Notes: generated from the sequence alone by a model not told the origin. Shown: positions 48,967 through 58,118, numbered from the stretch's first letter. The stretch is DNA of 58,223 bases from an uncultured Slackia sp. (GCF_944321625.1 NZ_CALUMA010000091.1:1-58223), one strand, 5' to 3'. Translations and numbers: made by a program.

Positions 48967-49536
48967 CTATTCCGCCTTGGGCTTGAGCAGGCCGTAACCG
49001 CCGCCGGTGCGACGATACAGCACGTGCACCTCGTTGGTGTCGCGGTCGGTGTACACGAAGAAATCGTGGCCCAAAAGGTCGATCTGCACCAGCGCCTCTT
49101 CCTCGGTCAGCGGGGTGAACTCGACCTCCTTCACGCGCACCACTTCGTCGTCCGCGGAAAGCTCAGCCATGAGCTCGTCGAAATCGACGCCCGTGGGCTC
49201 GATGGCGGGCTCGGCAGCCTTCAGGGTTTCCTTCATGCGATGGTCGATGACGCGGGTCTTATACTTGCGCAGCTGGCGCAGCACCTTGGCGGCTGCCACG
49301 TCGATGGCGGCGTACATGTCTTCTTCGTGCTCTTCCACATGGATGGTGTGGCCCTTGGGGCGCAGCGTGACTTCGCAGATGCACGGAACGGGGCGGTTCT
49401 TCTCAACGCGCAGCACCACTTCGGCGGTGGGGATGTCAAGGCTCAGCACCTTCATCGCGTTGCCGATTTTTTCGGTGGCGTACTCGTTCAGCGCGTCGGT
49501 TACCGTGACTTTCCTGCCGATGACTTTGATCTCCAT
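48967..49536 (-). CDS. hpf: Long-form ribosome hibernation promoting factor
   Basis: The 189-residue protein has an N-terminal HPF/YfiA domain (IKVIGRKVTVTDALNEYATEKI) and a C-terminal dimerisation domain (VKEVEFTPLTEEEALVQIDLLGHDFFVY), so it is the long form that makes 100S ribosome dimers. The ATG at 49536 is preceded by GAAAGGACGG on the minus strand. A 30-residue upstream extension is unlikely. It is the next gene after pyk on the minus strand, separated by 255 bases that contain several hairpins. Confidence 0.95.
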   Translation of the reverse strand: MEIKVIGRKVTVTDALNEYATEKIGNAMKVLSLDIPTAEVVLRVEKNRPVPCICEVTLRPKGHTIHVEEHEEDMYAAIDVAAAKVLRQLRKYKTRVIDHRMKETLKAAEPAIEPTGVDFDELMAELSADDEVVRVKEVEFTPLTEEEALVQIDLLGHDFFVYTDRDTNEVHVLYRRTGGGYGLLKPKAE

Positions 49537-49791
49537 GCTTTCCGTCCTTTCTAGTGTCGGCCCTCGTCCACCGTTCGGGCGAAGGCTTTCCACGAAAACA
49601 TGTCTTGGTTCGTGTCGCCTGCGCATGGTGCCGGCGACTTCGCTTCCGCTTTACTGCGGAAAAGTATTTGTTCATTGCTATGGTAGCGCACTTCGTACCA
49701 TATTGGTGCCACGCGTTGCCATTCTGTGACGCGACCTGCGTCCACGTGTCCGTGTGTAGCCATGCGTCTCACACAACGCGCCCGGGAATGG
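49537..49791 (-). other. Leader region of the HPF gene with several hairpins
   Basis: On the minus strand it contains ATGGT/ACCAT, CCGC/GCGG around AGTAAA, and GTCGCC/GGCGAC around a 13-base loop. In Firmicutes and Actinobacteria a conserved raiA-motif RNA is known upstream of such genes. I cannot confirm it by eye. No gene is seen here. Confidence 0.35.
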
Positions 49792-51315
49792 CTATCGAAT
49801 CTGCACCACCTGCATCACGTTGGTGGGGGCGATGTTCGCATCGTCGGGACGAATGTCCTCATCGGGGGCAGTTTCGGCGTCTCCGGTGGTAATCACGGCG
49901 ATGTCGCCCGGGCATACGTATCCCGCCTCTTGTACCTTCGCTATCGCGTTGCCCATGACCTGGCGCCTTGCCCCCTGCATGTCGTCCAGCAGCGGCACAA
50001 CGCCCCAGTTCAGCTGCATCTGGAGCATCACGTGCTCGTCGGGGGTCACCGCGTAGATGGGCATGCGGGGGCGCAGCTTGGAGATGAGGCGCGCCGTGCG
50101 GCCCGACACCGTGGGGGCGATGATGCAGGCGGCGTCCAGCGTTTCGGCCGTTTGAACGGCGGCGATGCCAACGGCAAGCGACGCGCGGGCGTGGATGCGC
50201 TGTCGGTCGGGCTCATGTTCCTCGAACAGATGCGGTTCGGTTTCGCGGGCGATGCATGCCATGGTGCGCACGGCTTCGACGGGGTGCGCGCCCGAGGCGG
50301 TTTCGCCCGAAAGCATGACGCAGTCGGTGCCGTCGTAGATGGCGTTCGCCACGTCGGCCACCTCGGCGCGCGTGGGGCGGGGGTTGCGCACCATGGAATC
50401 GAGCATCTGCGTGGCCGTGATGACCGGCTTGGACTCGCGGTTGCACAGGCGGATGATCTCTTTCTGCAGGTGGGGAACGCGGTACGTGGGAACCTCCACG
50501 CCCAAATCGCCGCGGGCCACCATGATGCCGTCCGCCTCGTGCACGATGTCGGCGATGTGGTCGAGTGCGCCCGCCGCCTCGATCTTGGCAACCACCGCGA
50601 TGCCAGCCCCGCCGTGGTCGGCGAGGAATTGCTTGATCTCTTGCACGCCGGCTCCGTCGCGCACGAACGACGCGGCCACGATATCCACGCCCTGCTGGAT
50701 GCCGAACAGCAGATCGGCGCGGTCCTGCTCGGTCACTGCGGGGAGCGGCAGCTGCACGCCGGGTACGTTGATGGATTTGCGCCGGCCCAGCACGCCGTCG
50801 TTGAGCACGGTGCAGATGATGTCGGAGGGGATGGAATCGTGATGCGCGTCGTCGTGCGTGGCGATTGAGTTGGCAGGCGCGGGAGCTGGGGATGCACTCG
50901 GCGTGATGCGCACCACCTCAAGCTCGATGAGCCCGTCGTCCAGCAGGATGTGCGCGCCGGGCGCAAGGCTTTCCGCCAAGGCGGGACAATCATGGAGGAT
51001 GCGGCTATCCGTTTTGTTCGTGATTGGATCACTGGTGAGCGTAACGGTTTGCCCAGCATGCAGCGTAATGGGCTTTCCGCCAGGCAACGAACCGGTGCGG
51101 ATCTCGGGGCCTTTGGTGTCGAGCATAATGGCGCACGGTACACCCATCTCTTCACGCAGGCGCTTTATGGCGGCGATGCGGCGCGCGTGCTCTTCGTGGC
51201 TGCCATGGCTGAAATTCAGGCGCGCCACATCCATGCCGGCTTCGAGAAGCGCCCGCAGCATGCTCTCACCGTCGACCGTCGGCCCCAGTGTGCAGATGAT
51301 TTTCGTGCGTCGCAT
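49792..51315 (-). CDS. pyk: Pyruvate kinase
   Basis: The 507-residue glycolytic enzyme makes pyruvate and ATP from phosphoenolpyruvate. MRRTKIICTLGPT opens it. NFSHG, MLDTKGPEIRTG, VVAKIE, MVARGDLGVE and TQMLDSM are the active-site blocks, with the C-terminal domain intact. AGGAGAAGCT precedes the ATG at 51315, which excludes a 53-residue extension. The B domain has an insertion of about 20 residues (SPAPAPANSIATHDDAHHD) that I do not expect in the family. HPF follows it. Confidence 0.96.
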   Translation of the reverse strand: MRRTKIICTLGPTVDGESMLRALLEAGMDVARLNFSHGSHEEHARRIAAIKRLREEMGVPCAIMLDTKGPEIRTGSLPGGKPITLHAGQTVTLTSDPITNKTDSRILHDCPALAESLAPGAHILLDDGLIELEVVRITPSASPAPAPANSIATHDDAHHDSIPSDIICTVLNDGVLGRRKSINVPGVQLPLPAVTEQDRADLLFGIQQGVDIVAASFVRDGAGVQEIKQFLADHGGAGIAVVAKIEAAGALDHIADIVHEADGIMVARGDLGVEVPTYRVPHLQKEIIRLCNRESKPVITATQMLDSMVRNPRPTRAEVADVANAIYDGTDCVMLSGETASGAHPVEAVRTMACIARETEPHLFEEHEPDRQRIHARASLAVGIAAVQTAETLDAACIIAPTVSGRTARLISKLRPRMPIYAVTPDEHVMLQMQLNWGVVPLLDDMQGARRQVMGNAIAKVQEAGYVCPGDIAVITTGDAETAPDEDIRPDDANIAPTNVMQVVQIR

Positions 51316-51463
51316 AGCTTCTCCTAAAACTTTTATGTCTTTGAATCGCCTCATCGGACAGTTATCACGACGGCGTTTCCAAAAGGCATAGCATTTCTTA
51401 TAAGAGCTCTCATCAGGCCATTCATGTTTTTCCGAATGTTGCACGGAGCATCTTCTGCACAAT

Positions 51464-53233
51464 TCACTCCCCAAACACCTGCCGCTCTGCCACGAAGGTG
51501 GCGATGGCGTGCGTATCCAGGATGAGCTCGGGGTCGAGCCGCACCTCGTCGCCCGTCAGATCGCGGTCGAACACGGCGATGTCGGCCGCCATGCCCGCTT
51601 CGAGCGTGCCCGTCATGCTTTCCACGCCCGCCGCGCAGGCCGACCCGTACGTGTAGGCGGAAAGCGCGGCGCGCATGGGGATGCGCTCCTCGGGCAGCCA
51701 TCCGCCGTCGGGCTCATGCGTCGTTGCATCCTTCCTGGTCACAGCAGTATACAACCCTGCCATAGGGTTGATGTCAACCACAGGCGCATCGGTGCCGAAC
51801 GCCATCTGAACGCCTTCGTCCAGATACGTTCCGAACGGCCACATCCAGCGGCAGCGCTCCGGCCCCAGATCGCGCTCGGGGCCGCCGGGGTCAAGCGTGA
51901 TGTGCGGCGGTTGCACTGATGCCACCACCCCTAGACGCGCCAGGCGCTCGATATCGTCGTACTGCAGATTTTCCAGATGCTCAAGCGTGTTGCGTCCGGG
52001 CGTGCTCGTCCCATTCGCCCGCATCGAGGGGCGTCCGCACAGCCTTTCCGCCTCTTCGAAAATGTTGAGCGCCAAATGAATTGCCTCATCGCCGATCGCA
52101 TGGATTCGCACGGGGTAGCCCATGCCGTTTGCGTTCAGCACCAGCTTGCGCATGCGGTCGTAGGACACGGTCAGATGCCCGCGGTCGCCGGGATAGCGCG
52201 CGTTGGTGTAGGGGTCTTTGAGGTAGGCGGTGTGCTGGCTGGACACGCCGTCGAAGAACTGCTTGAAACCGCACGCCTGCAGCATGCATCCGCGCAGGTC
52301 GCGGCGCATGGCCTCGAAGCGGCTCAGGTCGTCGGTCAGGGTGGGGAACAGGTGCACGCGGGCGGTGAGTTCGCCGGCGTCAAGCAGTCTGCTCCATACG
52401 TCGTCGCGGATGAAGTCCATGCCGGGGTTGGCGGCAAGGCTCATGTCGCAGATGGCGGTGATGCCGCACGACGCCATGCGACGCAAAAAGCCGCGATATG
52501 CCTGTGTTACCTCGTCCAGCGAGAACGACGCCATGATGCGCGGCAAAAGCTCCATGGCGGCCGCCTCGCGCACGATGCCGGTGAGTTCGCCCGCGTCGTC
52601 GCGCTCGTAGGTACCGCCCTGCGGGGGCGTGCTGTCGCGTGTCACGCCCAGTTCCTCGAGCGCGCGCGAGTTGAGCCACAGCGTGTGGCCGTCGCCGGAA
52701 TACATGGCCACGGGGCGGTCGGGGAAGGCGGCGTCCAGCGAATGCTTGGTGGGAAGCACCGGCGGGTTCCATCGGTATTCGCGCCACCCCTGCGAGAGCA
52801 GCCAGCCCTGCGGCTTGCGGGCGGCAAGGGCGCGCATGCGCCTCACGCAGTCGGCCTCGCTTTCGCCCAGGAAGTTCTCGGCCAAGGGGCTCGCGTACAG
52901 CGCGCTGTGGAAGGCGTGCACGTGGGCGTCGTGCAGGCCAGGACATACAAACGCGTCGCCGTAATCCACCACGCGCGTGGCAGGCGTGCGGAAGGCATCG
53001 ATGTCGGCGGGGTCCACCACGGCAAGAATGCGTCCGTCGCGCACGCACACGGCGGCGGGCTCTGCGTCAGGCGGAGGGGGAAAGGGAATGCTCGGCAGAG
53101 GTGGCAGCATGCGATCGCGGGAGCTGTACGGCCTAGGGCGTGCCTCCACGCCCGTGAACACGTTGCGGCTCACGATGATGAGGTTTGCCTCGTGGGTGGA
53201 GGCGGGACGTGCTTCAGATGAGGGTGTTCTCAT
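51464..53233 (-). CDS. YtcJ-like amidohydrolase
   Basis: The 589-residue metal-dependent hydrolase has a split beta-sandwich and a TIM barrel with GLHDAHVHA (first metal His pair), HAIGDEA, EHLENLQ and FGTDAPV (last Asp), as in YtcJ-like cytosolic enzymes. The product may hydrolyse an N-acyl or cyclic amide, but the substrate is unknown. AAAGG before the ATG at 53233 on the minus strand supports the start. It is upstream of pyk with a gap of 148 bases. Confidence 0.88.
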   Translation of the reverse strand: MRTPSSEARPASTHEANLIIVSRNVFTGVEARPRPYSSRDRMLPPLPSIPFPPPPDAEPAAVCVRDGRILAVVDPADIDAFRTPATRVVDYGDAFVCPGLHDAHVHAFHSALYASPLAENFLGESEADCVRRMRALAARKPQGWLLSQGWREYRWNPPVLPTKHSLDAAFPDRPVAMYSGDGHTLWLNSRALEELGVTRDSTPPQGGTYERDDAGELTGIVREAAAMELLPRIMASFSLDEVTQAYRGFLRRMASCGITAICDMSLAANPGMDFIRDDVWSRLLDAGELTARVHLFPTLTDDLSRFEAMRRDLRGCMLQACGFKQFFDGVSSQHTAYLKDPYTNARYPGDRGHLTVSYDRMRKLVLNANGMGYPVRIHAIGDEAIHLALNIFEEAERLCGRPSMRANGTSTPGRNTLEHLENLQYDDIERLARLGVVASVQPPHITLDPGGPERDLGPERCRWMWPFGTYLDEGVQMAFGTDAPVVDINPMAGLYTAVTRKDATTHEPDGGWLPEERIPMRAALSAYTYGSACAAGVESMTGTLEAGMAADIAVFDRDLTGDEVRLDPELILDTHAIATFVAERQVFGE

Positions 53234-53496
53234 GGTGTGCCTTTCGCGTGCGGCGTGGTTCTTGTCGCGTCAGGTTCGATGCGCGATTCGTGCTCAAGGA
53301 TATTGTGAAGCCAATGCGCGGTTTAGAAAAGAGAAAAGCGATTTCCAATGTCAATTCGGTTGGCCGCGAACGTCGGTGCGTGCCAAGGCGCCCGCACGCT
53401 GGGGCGCCCGGTCGTATTGTCGGTATTTTGGTGACAATTTCGCGACGGAAGCAATCGGGGGCAATGGGGGCGGGGTTGCTGGATATAATGACGCCC
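53234..53496 (+). other. Gap before nhaA with hairpin and -10 box
   Basis: GGCGCCC (53387-53393) and GGGCGCC (53402-53408) form a 7-base stem. A perfect TATAAT lies at 53484-53489 with no clear -35 box. I see no gene before 53497. Confidence 0.45.
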
Positions 53497-53607
53497 ATGC
53501 TTTTTCGCAAGACCGCGACGCGCCATGATGATCCAAAGCGTCGCGCGTTCGCGCGCATGAAGACGAAGCGCGATAATAAGGCCATTCTCCCGAAGAGAAA
53601 CGAGTAG
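53497..53607 (+). CDS. Possible leaderless 36-residue basic peptide upstream of nhaA
   Basis: ATG at 53497 lies only seven bases after a perfect TATAAT, so the transcript would start at or one base before the codon. The frame encodes MLFRKTATRHDDPKRRAF and ends ILPKRNE at a TAG at 53605. nhaA begins five bases after that stop and has no strong ribosome site, so translation of nhaA may depend on this peptide. It may be a coupling or control peptide. The product itself may do nothing. Confidence 0.45.
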   Translation: MLFRKTATRHDDPKRRAFARMKTKRDNKAILPKRNE

Positions 53608-53612
53608 AGCGA

Positions 53613-55208
53613 ATGACCCAAGAAAACCAGCACGTCCCCAACAGCCAGCACGCATCCGCCAACCAGGGCGGGCACGGCGACCAGCCCCTGTTCATCAAAG
53701 AAGTCAGCCGTCATCAGGTGCGCTACCTCAAGGTCGTCGAATTCACCCATTCGGCAACCAAGGCCGCCGGCATCATGCTGCTTGCCGCCATCGCCGCGCT
53801 CATCGTGGTGAACTCGCCGGCAGGCGAGGCGTTCGAGCACTTTATCCACGAGCCGGTGGGCATCTTCTTCGGCGATGCCGTGGCCTCCATGTCGTTGGGG
53901 CATGTGATCAACGACATCTTCATGGCGGTGTTTTTCCTGCTGGTAGGCCTGGAAATCAAGTACGAGATGACCGTGGGCGAGCTCACCAACATCCGTCAGG
54001 CGCTGCTGCCCATCGTGGCGGCGTGCGGCGGCGTGGCGGCACCCATCGTCATCTACAGCATCTTCAACGCGGGCAATCCTGCCACGGCGGGCGGCTGGGG
54101 CGTGCCCACCGCCACCGACATCGCGTTCGCGCTGGGCATCTTGGCGCTTCTGGGCAGCCGCGTGCCCAGCGGCATCCGCGTGTTTTTGTCCACGCTGGCC
54201 GTGGCCGACGACATCATCGCCATTCTGGTGATCGCGATTTTCTACGGCCAGGCTCCCAGCCTTGCTTGGATTGCGGCGGCGGCCGTGGTGCTGCTGGTGG
54301 GCGTGGCGCTCAACAAGGCGCACGTGTACTCGCTCGTGCCGTATCTGCTGGTGGGCGTGGTGCTGTGGTACTGCGTGTTCATGAGCGGCGTGCACGCCAC
54401 CATCGCGGGCGTGCTGCTGGCGTTTGTGATTCCGTCGGGCTCGCGCGTGAACCTGAAAAGCTTCACGGCGTGGTCGGGCAAGAAGATCCGTCAGGCGCAT
54501 GAGGCCTACAAACCTGGTGAGCCCATCATCGGCCAGGAGGAATACATGCGCAACGTGAGCAACCTGTCCTCCGTGGCGCGTCTTGCCATTCCGCCCGCCA
54601 CGCGTCTCGAGCACAAGCTGTATCCGTGGGTGTACTTCGCCATTCTGCCGCTGTTCGCGCTGACCAACGCCGACGTCATGCTGGTGGGCTCCGACTCGGC
54701 GAGCTTCTTTGCCAACCCGGCGTTGTTCGGCGTATTCTTCGGCCTGCTGCTGGGCAAGCCCATCGGCATCATGCTGTTCAGCTTTGCCGTGGTGAAAGTG
54801 TTTAAGCTGGCGCATCTGCCTGAGAACGTCACCTGGCGCCACATATTCGGCGCGTCCATCCTGGGCGGCGTGGGCTTTACCATGGCTATCTTCGTGGCCA
54901 ACCTGGCGTATGTGGATCCTGCCGATGTCACCTGCGCGAAGGCCGCCATTCTCGCGGCGTCCACGTTGGCGGGCATCGTGGGCTTTTTGGTGCTGCTTTC
55001 TGCGGCGCGTGCCGATGCCAAGCGCGGCGTGGTGTACGTGACCAGCGCCGGCGCCGATGCGAACCTGCAGGTGGCCGATGCCGAGGCCACTGAGGCCAGC
55101 CGCGAGCTTCTGGATGCCATCGAGGATGTTGACCGCGCGCATGTGGAGGAATTCGCCCAGCCCGGCCGCGGCATTCACGAAGTGGCGGCTCACGTGAAGC
55201 GGGATTAA
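53613..55208 (+). CDS. nhaA: Na+/H+ antiporter NhaA
   Basis: The 531-residue membrane protein has about 12 hydrophobic segments. It shows VFFLLVGLEIKYE, GVPTATDIAFALG and the ion-binding Asp pair in AVADDIIAILVIA, all diagnostic for NhaA. It exports Na+ in exchange for protons. Residues 1-35 are an N-terminal hydrophilic extension, and the C-terminus has a tail of about 65 charged residues. The ATG at 53613 has only a weak ribosome site and follows a small ORF after five bases, which suggests reinitiation. Confidence 0.95.
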   Translation: MTQENQHVPNSQHASANQGGHGDQPLFIKEVSRHQVRYLKVVEFTHSATKAAGIMLLAAIAALIVVNSPAGEAFEHFIHEPVGIFFGDAVASMSLGHVINDIFMAVFFLLVGLEIKYEMTVGELTNIRQALLPIVAACGGVAAPIVIYSIFNAGNPATAGGWGVPTATDIAFALGILALLGSRVPSGIRVFLSTLAVADDIIAILVIAIFYGQAPSLAWIAAAAVVLLVGVALNKAHVYSLVPYLLVGVVLWYCVFMSGVHATIAGVLLAFVIPSGSRVNLKSFTAWSGKKIRQAHEAYKPGEPIIGQEEYMRNVSNLSSVARLAIPPATRLEHKLYPWVYFAILPLFALTNADVMLVGSDSASFFANPALFGVFFGLLLGKPIGIMLFSFAVVKVFKLAHLPENVTWRHIFGASILGGVGFTMAIFVANLAYVDPADVTCAKAAILAASTLAGIVGFLVLLSAARADAKRGVVYVTSAGADANLQVADAEATEASRELLDAIEDVDRAHVEEFAQPGRGIHEVAAHVKRD

Positions 55209-55703
55209 CGAAACGCGTGGCGACTGGCGCGCACAAACGCCCTCATCTTTAAGCGAGGTGGTGGAGGCGGCTTCGCCAAACGGCGCAGGGGGTCTCGACC
55301 TCGCAACCGTTCATTCTCTCAAGCTTCCCCTCTCCAGCAAAGGGCGTCAAAAGCTACGGTGAAACTGCCCAGTTCGCTTCGTTTCACCGTGCATTTGACG
55401 TCCTTTACGTCTGGGCTCTTGCGCCTGTCGTGCTGTGTCGGCCTTCGTGCCCGTCTCTGGGTCTGGTTTTTTCTGGTCTTTGCCGCCGCTCTATGGCAAT
55501 GACGTGGTGATAATCGTCCTTTTCTTTACGAATGCAGGGGTTTTGCAGTAAACTAGCGCGTCGGAATTTTCCTAAGAGCGATATCGGGAACGCGGCGCGT
55601 CGCAGGGCGCTTCGATAGAAGGCGTCGTGCGGCGGAGCAATGGTCGGCGAGGGCGCAGGCCTGCATGTCGCCGTTTCCGATGGATAGCAAGAAAGAGGCG
55701 ATT
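55209..55703 (+). other. Long gap between nhaA and yebC with large hairpins
   Basis: Hairpin I pairs GCGAGGT (55253-55259) with ACCTCGC (55298-55304) and has GGCG/CGCC inside. Hairpin II is large: AAGGGCGTCAAA (55340-55351) pairs with TTTGACGTCCTT (55394-55405), and ACGGTGAAAC (55356-55365) with GTTTCACCGT (55381-55390). TTTACG (55525-55530) and TAAACT (55549-55554) with 18 bases between are a likely yebC promoter. No gene is seen. Confidence 0.55.
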
Positions 55704-56507
55704 ATGTCAGGCCACTCTAAATGGGCAACCACCAAGCATCGTAAGGCCGCGCAGGACGCGAAGCGCTCCGCCCTGTTCAGCAAGCTTTCCCGCAACATCA
55801 CCGTTGCGGCGAAGGAAGGCGGCGACCCCAACCCCGATAACAACGCGTCGCTGGCTGCCGCAATCGAGAAGGCCAAGGGCTATTCGCTGCCCAAGGACAA
55901 GATCAAGACCGCCATTGACAAGGCGTTCGGTTCGGGCAAGGACGCTGCCAACTACGAGACCGTGGTGTACGAGGGCTACGGCCCCTGCGGTGTGGCCATC
56001 TACTGCGAGGCTCTGACCGACAATCGCAACCGCACCGCCGCCGACGTGCGCGCCGCGTTCAACCATCATGGCGGCAACCTGGGCACCAGCGGCTCCGTTG
56101 CCTTCATGTTCGAGCGCAAGGGCCAGGTCATGGTGGCCAAGGAGGTTGAGACGGGCGACAAGAAGAACCCCGTCAAGCCCAACGGTGCTGCCGCTGACGA
56201 GGACGAGTTCATGATGGCCGTAGCCGAGGCCGGCGGCTCCGACTACGAGGACGCTGACGACGAGTGGATCGTCTACACCGCCCCCACCGATCTGATGGCT
56301 GTCAAGCGCGGTCTGGAGGAGCAGGGCGTCGAGGTGAAGGGCGCCGAGATGACCATGGAACCCACCACCCCTACCGACGTGACCCCCAATGATGCCAAGA
56401 AGGTCATGCGCCTGGTTGACAAGCTGGAGGAGCTCGAGGACCTGCAGAGCGTCTACCACACCATGAACATGACCGACGAGGTCATGGCTGCTCTCGACGA
56501 GGAGTAA
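55704..56507 (+). CDS. yebC: YebC/PmpR-family protein
   Basis: The 267-residue protein starts SGHSKWATTKHRKAAQDAKR and follows the YebC pattern throughout (NYETVVYEGYGPCGVAIY, NRNRTAADVRAAFNHHGGNLG). YebC proteins have been described as transcription regulators and as factors that resolve ribosome stalling at proline-rich stretches. AAGAAAGAGG supports the ATG at 55704. The 13-residue upstream extension is unlikely. The gene ends 60 bases before a terminator. Confidence 0.95.
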   Translation: MSGHSKWATTKHRKAAQDAKRSALFSKLSRNITVAAKEGGDPNPDNNASLAAAIEKAKGYSLPKDKIKTAIDKAFGSGKDAANYETVVYEGYGPCGVAIYCEALTDNRNRTAADVRAAFNHHGGNLGTSGSVAFMFERKGQVMVAKEVETGDKKNPVKPNGAAADEDEFMMAVAEAGGSDYEDADDEWIVYTAPTDLMAVKRGLEEQGVEVKGAEMTMEPTTPTDVTPNDAKKVMRLVDKLEELEDLQSVYHTMNMTDEVMAALDEE

Positions 56508-56568
56508 GCAGATTTAGACGAAGAGTAAATTCAACAAAAGTCAGAGTCAGATAAATCAAGTGCATTGC

Positions 56569-56596
56569 GGCGGTCCATGTGGCCGCCGTTTTTTAT
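56569..56596 (+). terminator. yebC: Terminator after yebC
   Basis: CGGCGG and CCGCCG pair around TCCATGTGG, followed by six T. Confidence 0.8.
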
Positions 56597-56686
56597 GATT
56601 AGGCTTGCTTAGGGCTATAGGGCGCAAGACAGGGTTTGAGACGAGGCAATTTGCCTGCTTAGTGTCGGCCTGAGACGGCATGAAGA

Positions 56687-56978
56687 GGTCATTTTTCGCT
56701 CGAATGGGCGATTCACAAATTGGAAATCCGACTCTTGGTCAAAAGGGCTTCGAATGGGCGAATGGAGGATTCATTTTTGTCGTAGTGAGACTGGTTTTGC
56801 CGGCGGGAAGGGTGATGATGGTCAGGCTAATGGCCTGTAAACCGCAAATGCCGCATCGTATGGCGTACAGTTTGAGATAACTGGGATTCCGCGAACCCCC
56901 ATTTCGCCCATTCGATGAAATAATGACCACGCCTTATCGAGCGAACCTCTAATCCGCCCATTCGATAGATTTTTGACC
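56687..56978. repeat. Inverted repeat IR-3 with paired 24-nt blocks
   Basis: Blocks 56687-56710 and 56737-56760 start GGTCA and end TCGAATGGGCG and are 50 nt apart. Inverted blocks 56905-56928 and 56955-56978 start CGCCCATTCGA and end TGACC, also 50 nt apart. The two arms align with no gap, and the 26-nt spacers differ. The centre is 144 nt. The geometry is the same as IR-2 though the sequences are not. Confidence 0.7.
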
Positions 56979-57173
56979 ACATGGGCGTGTCAGCGTTGAT
57001 TTTTGCGACACCGTGATGGAGAACGACGGTAGCTCCGTAGGCGAAATGTCGATTACTAGTCATTGGTCTTCTGGACGGAAACGGGTGAAATGGGTAAAGA
57101 AAGGCAACAACGCATCCTTCGCTATCGGGGAGGTTACCTCACGGTCTGTTAACGACAATCTATCAACAACCTG

Positions 57174-58067
57174 CTAGAGGCTCGTGAGCACCTCGACCGC
57201 ATAGTCGGCACCGTTGATGCCGGCATCCCAGATTTCTGTTGCGAGTATGGTGCTATTCGTGTTGTCGCACCGGTCGAACAGCGATTCGAAGCAGTCGGTC
57301 AATGTGGGCGCCCCTATGCGCCATCCGCGGAACGTGGCGGCGGGAATCGCCCGCATACGCCCTTCGCCTGCCGCACGAATTTCTTCGTGCGCCTGATGGG
57401 CGGTCATCCATGAGGGAATCGCGGCGGCGACGAACGTGTGCCACGTGCGACGATGCGCCTTCTCATCAGGGGTTGTGGCGTTGCTGGAAGCAAGCGTGCC
57501 AGACCCTGTGTTGTGGGTTATGGATGCGCTTTCGGCAAAACTTACCAGTCCTTGAGCGTACAGCGGAATGACGCCTGCAGCTTTGGCCTGCTCGTACAGC
57601 TCGGTTGTGGCGGTGGTGTAGCGCTTCAGGTTGAAGCGTTTTGTCGGCCACTCTTTGCACAATAGCAGCTGCTTGGGAAGGTCGCGCTCGTAAGGGGTGG
57701 GCTGCTTGGCGAGCTGCTTCTGCGTGCACGCTTCGTCGAGGTAGCCGTCCAGCTGGCTCAAGGTGATTTCCGCCTTGTGCAGGTTTTGGACGGCAATCTC
57801 GCGGCTCCATGCGAGCAACGCTTCCAGATCGGCGATGCCGCCGTCGTCCATGTGATCGCGCAGCTCTCTCAAGGGGATTCCCAGGTCAATGCAGGTGGTG
57901 ATGATGTCGATATCCACCATCTGGCGCATGGAGTAATAGCGGTATCCGCTCTCGGGATCCACATACACCGGCGGCAGCACGCCCATGCGCTCGTAGTATC
58001 GCAGCGACTTTACGCCCACGCCCTTCATCTTCGATACTTCGCCGATGCTTAGCAGCTCGCCTTTCAT
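57174..58067 (-). CDS. MerR-family transcription regulator
   Basis: The 297-residue regulator starts with a MerR helix-turn-helix (LSIGEVSKMKGVGVKSLRYYERMGVLPP and PESGYRYYSMRQM) and a coiled-coil linker (EITLSQLDGYLDEA). The C-terminal 150 residues may form an effector-binding domain, as in BmrR-type drug sensors. It is transcribed to the left. A promoter with MerR-type 19-base spacing lies in the gap on its right and directs transcription out of the window, so its target is probably just off the end. Confidence 0.9.
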   Translation of the reverse strand: MKGELLSIGEVSKMKGVGVKSLRYYERMGVLPPVYVDPESGYRYYSMRQMVDIDIITTCIDLGIPLRELRDHMDDGGIADLEALLAWSREIAVQNLHKAEITLSQLDGYLDEACTQKQLAKQPTPYERDLPKQLLLCKEWPTKRFNLKRYTTATTELYEQAKAAGVIPLYAQGLVSFAESASITHNTGSGTLASSNATTPDEKAHRRTWHTFVAAAIPSWMTAHQAHEEIRAAGEGRMRAIPAATFRGWRIGAPTLTDCFESLFDRCDNTNSTILATEIWDAGINGADYAVEVLTSL

Positions 58068-58118
58068 GTATGTTGCCCTTCCTGATGCCTTCCTTCACGA
58101 TTTATACACCGGCATCCC

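Larger units (their letters stand above)
56508..57173 (+). other. Long gap after yebC with terminator and IR-3
   Basis: The gap contains the yebC terminator and the inverted repeat IR-3. Small ORFs (56680-56880 plus, 56739-56930 and 56827-57063 minus) are products of the repeat and have no family likeness. No gene is seen. Confidence 0.5.
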
